A stretch of DNA of 32,840 nucleotides from Sphacelaria rigidula. Lineage: Eukaryota > Phaeophyceae > Sphacelariales. A program made the position numbers and the translations under genes. The DNA lies in the NCBI GenBank assembly GCA_964200075.2, contig CAXNAA020000036.1, forward strand, positions 1 through 32,840, in the 5' to 3' direction. The notes under the pieces are model-generated. The model saw only the letters and a list, made by a program, of their open reading frames with translations. It was not told the DNA's origin and did not search any database. Below are positions 30,432 through 32,840 of the stretch, piece after piece (position 1 is the stretch's first letter; every line of letters begins with the position of its first letter).

Positions 30432-31405
30432 GATGTGGTGGTTCAGTCGAATGCGCTTGGTTCTTAGGAATCCGTGCCGGGCGTGTATCAAAGGACGTGT
30501 TGTGCGAACATTTAACGAACGTCGTGAGGTATACCAGCCCCGACGTGCACAGTTTTTCTCCTCTCAGGAGGAGTCGGCTTGACGGAGATACTGGAGACAA
30601 CCGCCAAAACTGAGTGACAAATACAAGTACTTGTTTTTGTTGAACCGAAAGTCTACCTCTTTTACGCTCACGCGTCTGGAATCCAGATAACAGGTTCCTG
30701 GATAGCCCGTGCTGCGGTAAATGCAGCAATACTGGTCTATCGCAGCTCACTTGTCGACAGATGCGTGTGTCGCATTTGCAGCGGTCAGCACCGCGATGAC
30801 GTTTTTACGGTGCAGGGTGATCGACATCGGTTTTCGGATTGCGGCACGTACGTGTCGTTACTGTGTCGGCTGTTTTCGATTATCAAGTTTTTCAGAGTCA
30901 AGCTGTATTGACTACTCGTAGGTAGTGCCGACGCTGTCTAGAACTTAGATAAGTCTTGAGATAACTCCTGCTGTTGTTACTTCAGCGACACCAGCCTGTG
31001 CCTGCTACGCTGTCTACATACACATGCATGCATGTGTTCCATTCGCAGTGATCAGCATCTGTGGCGTTTTTGCGTTGCGGGGTGATAACAGTGTGTCAGG
31101 TCACGCTTGATTTCTCCGCAAAGACAGAACATGTGGGGATCCAGATGGATCCGTGCACAGCTCCTCCCGCTATCGGGAAGGTGGCGACATCACTCCGTCT
31201 CGGAAACACTTTTTATAGACGTGTGTGTCCCGGCTGAGTAGTCAACGCAGACGGTTATTCGGGGTCGCGGGGTGACTCGAGATGGTCCGGGCTGGCACGC
31301 AACATGTCAGCTGTGCTTGGCCGTCGAGTGCGCGTTCGAGAGCATCGCGATATCCGGCACGGACAGCAAAAATGATTCCGAGATAAGATTTTGTCCACAG
31401 CGACC
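30432..31405. other. Intergenic, no gene recognised
   Basis: Two diverged stretches share GCAG-GATCAGCA/TCAGCACC and GCGTTTTTGCG/GACGTTTTTACG words (near 30778 and 31045), suggesting an old duplication about 260 bp apart. No coding signal is convincing. Confidence 0.4.
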
Positions 31406-31793
31406 AACAATAACTGACCTCTATACCCATTTTTTTCCAGTTCAACCAACCATGAACTACGAGACTCCAACCGACCTCAAAGCTGTGCTCACTTGCCCTC
31501 AAGGTAAACTCAATAATCGTGTTCGTTTAGTGTGATGTATGCTTGTTTTGTTCTTGATCCGCCAAGAAGTGATGGCAAAAGTTGCAATGAAATGTTTTAA
31601 TTAACTTTGATCCGTCGAGAGATCTTGGCGGATCAAAAACAAAACAAGCATACATCACACTTGAATAAGAGCTATGCGGATACGATTATTGAGTTTACCT
31701 TGAGGGCAAGGGAGCGCAGCTTTGAGGTCGGTTGGAGTCTCGTAGTTTATGGTTGTTTGAACTGAATAAAATGGGTGTGGATATCAGTTGTTA
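31406..31793. repeat. Large inverted duplication with exon-like core
   Basis: The left arm (31406-31566) and right arm (31622-31793) are reverse complements with few mismatches plus one roughly 10-bp indel, around a 55-bp loop. Each arm holds, on opposite strands, a CAG acceptor-like site, an ATG frame reading MNYETPTDLKA, then CCTCAAG|GTAAAC, a donor-like site. The core may be a captured exon. A transcript crossing it would form a long hairpin. Confidence 0.8.
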
Positions 31794-32796
31794 GACTGCC
31801 AGTTGCAACGATTTCCCGAACAAAAAATGGAGCACGCAATTCAAAACAACCACTAACAAAGTCGGTGGTTCCTTTGTCGTAACACATAACGTGAACATAT
31901 TATTTGTGACTGAAACGTGCTAGGTCGGGGACTGATCACATCAGACAGACGCAGTCCTTGAGGGGGAGCTGATGGTCTCGCGTACCTTCGCCGCTCGCAA
32001 CACGCGCTTTTGCTCAAATGGGCGCTTCGTCTAGGGTAACTTATGTATGTACCCCCTCATTCCGAAAATTGTCTTCGCGTTGAGGTGGGGTTGGGGTTAG
32101 TCCATCGGCACTCAATGACGACATCGAACTTGAATCGAAGTTGATGGTGATGAAGAAATGGTAGCGGGGGGTACATGTCGTATGATTCAACGTCACCAAT
32201 GGAATATTGTTACGCCGCTGCAGCTCTGCCGTACTTCATGCCCTCTCTTGAACTAATGTACATCAAGAAGCATGCTGCATGGGAGTTTTGTAATGTTTGT
32301 GCGGACAGTGTGCTTTTCGGACCGCATCGGAGTTCAAAACATATCGTCGGGGGGGGCTGTTTACCAGATGGTCGGAAAAATGGTTGACACGAATAATGAG
32401 GTGCCGACAACAGACCTCGGCATAATTGTTCAACCATTCAGTTATGACACTAATGGTTGGCCATCTTTTCGGATCTTATGATCGATGCTGTTGGCAACAG
32501 GCCGATCATTGTGCAGGTACGATTGTACCACTATGGGGAGTCCACTGAGTTGGTTCAGACCCAAAACAAAAATAAACTATAGAGACAAACTACTTTGATA
32601 GTGCAGTACACCGCACCGTGGCAGGCTCCCTGCATTCGCTAGTGCGGCTCACCCCATGCTGTTCTGCTTAGTATGTCTTGCAGACGCACACAATGCCATG
32701 CCTACGCACCAGGTTTTTCACCGCAACTATAAAGCCACCGCAGTTTGAAAACACTACTCAGACCAAGGGGCGCTACAGACTGGAAAACGGTTTTAC
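31794..32796. other. Intergenic, no gene recognised
   Basis: Only short overlapping frames are seen (for example 32175-32387 on plus), without domains or splice support. Confidence 0.5.
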
Positions 32797-32840
32797 ACCC
32801 CCCCCCCCCCCTCCCCCCTCCCCTCCCCCCCCCGGGGGTG
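32797..32840 (+). repeat. C-rich homopolymer tract at window end
   Basis: The window ends in long C-runs broken by single T's, then CCCGGGGGTG. Similar G- or C-runs occur at 13167-13187, 15161-15184, 20765-20784 and 24017-24040. They could form quadruplex structures and are prone to sequencing error. Confidence 0.85.

Overview
This looks like eukaryotic nuclear DNA, most likely from a stramenopile and plausibly a brown alga. The case rests on exons of about 50-270 bp separated by introns of about 0.1-1.9 kb with GT-AG borders, a chromodomain Ty3/gypsy element, WSC-domain exons and a dense load of small non-autonomous DNA elements. The organism is inferred, not proven. There is a 10-N gap at 1124-1133.

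Layout. Positions 1-3530 (+) hold the 3' two thirds of a decayed gypsy/chromovirus pol gene (end of RT, RNase H, integrase, GPY/F module, chromodomain). A small inverted-repeat element has been inserted into it, and a 42-bp tandem repeat and a possible LTR follow. Positions 4.6-7.2 kb show no convincing gene. Positions 7197-7411 (-) look like the acidic terminal exon of an unidentified gene.

The centrepiece is a long split gene on the minus strand, about 24.6 kb down to 7.9 kb. I assembled it by hand from about 28 exons using splice signals, reading phase and domain continuity. It encodes about 1,070 residues: three WSC domains, a Pro/Ser/Thr linker, then a protein resembling the fungal exopolysaccharide deacetylase Agd3 (CBM87-like N-part, carbohydrate esterase family 18 catalytic core, beta-rich C-part). 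The metal/base motif (VDDLF) and the SHTLTH motif are intact but lie in different exons. Nearly all exon junctions agree in phase; one candidate exon near 17.7 kb does not and may contain two 1-nt errors.

From 24.8 kb to the end I see mainly mobile-element remains: nested foldback elements sharing an AGGCCGTGTCTTA end, three copies of a 106-bp TTAA-flanked element, a 160-170 bp inverted duplication with an exon-like core, and one unassigned two-exon open frame (28845-29499, -). Other repeat families sit inside introns of the large gene.

How the parts fit: the WSC modules are predicted carbohydrate binders that would hold the deacetylase on an extracellular polysaccharide. The remaining DNA records successive insertions of small transposons into introns and into the retroelement.
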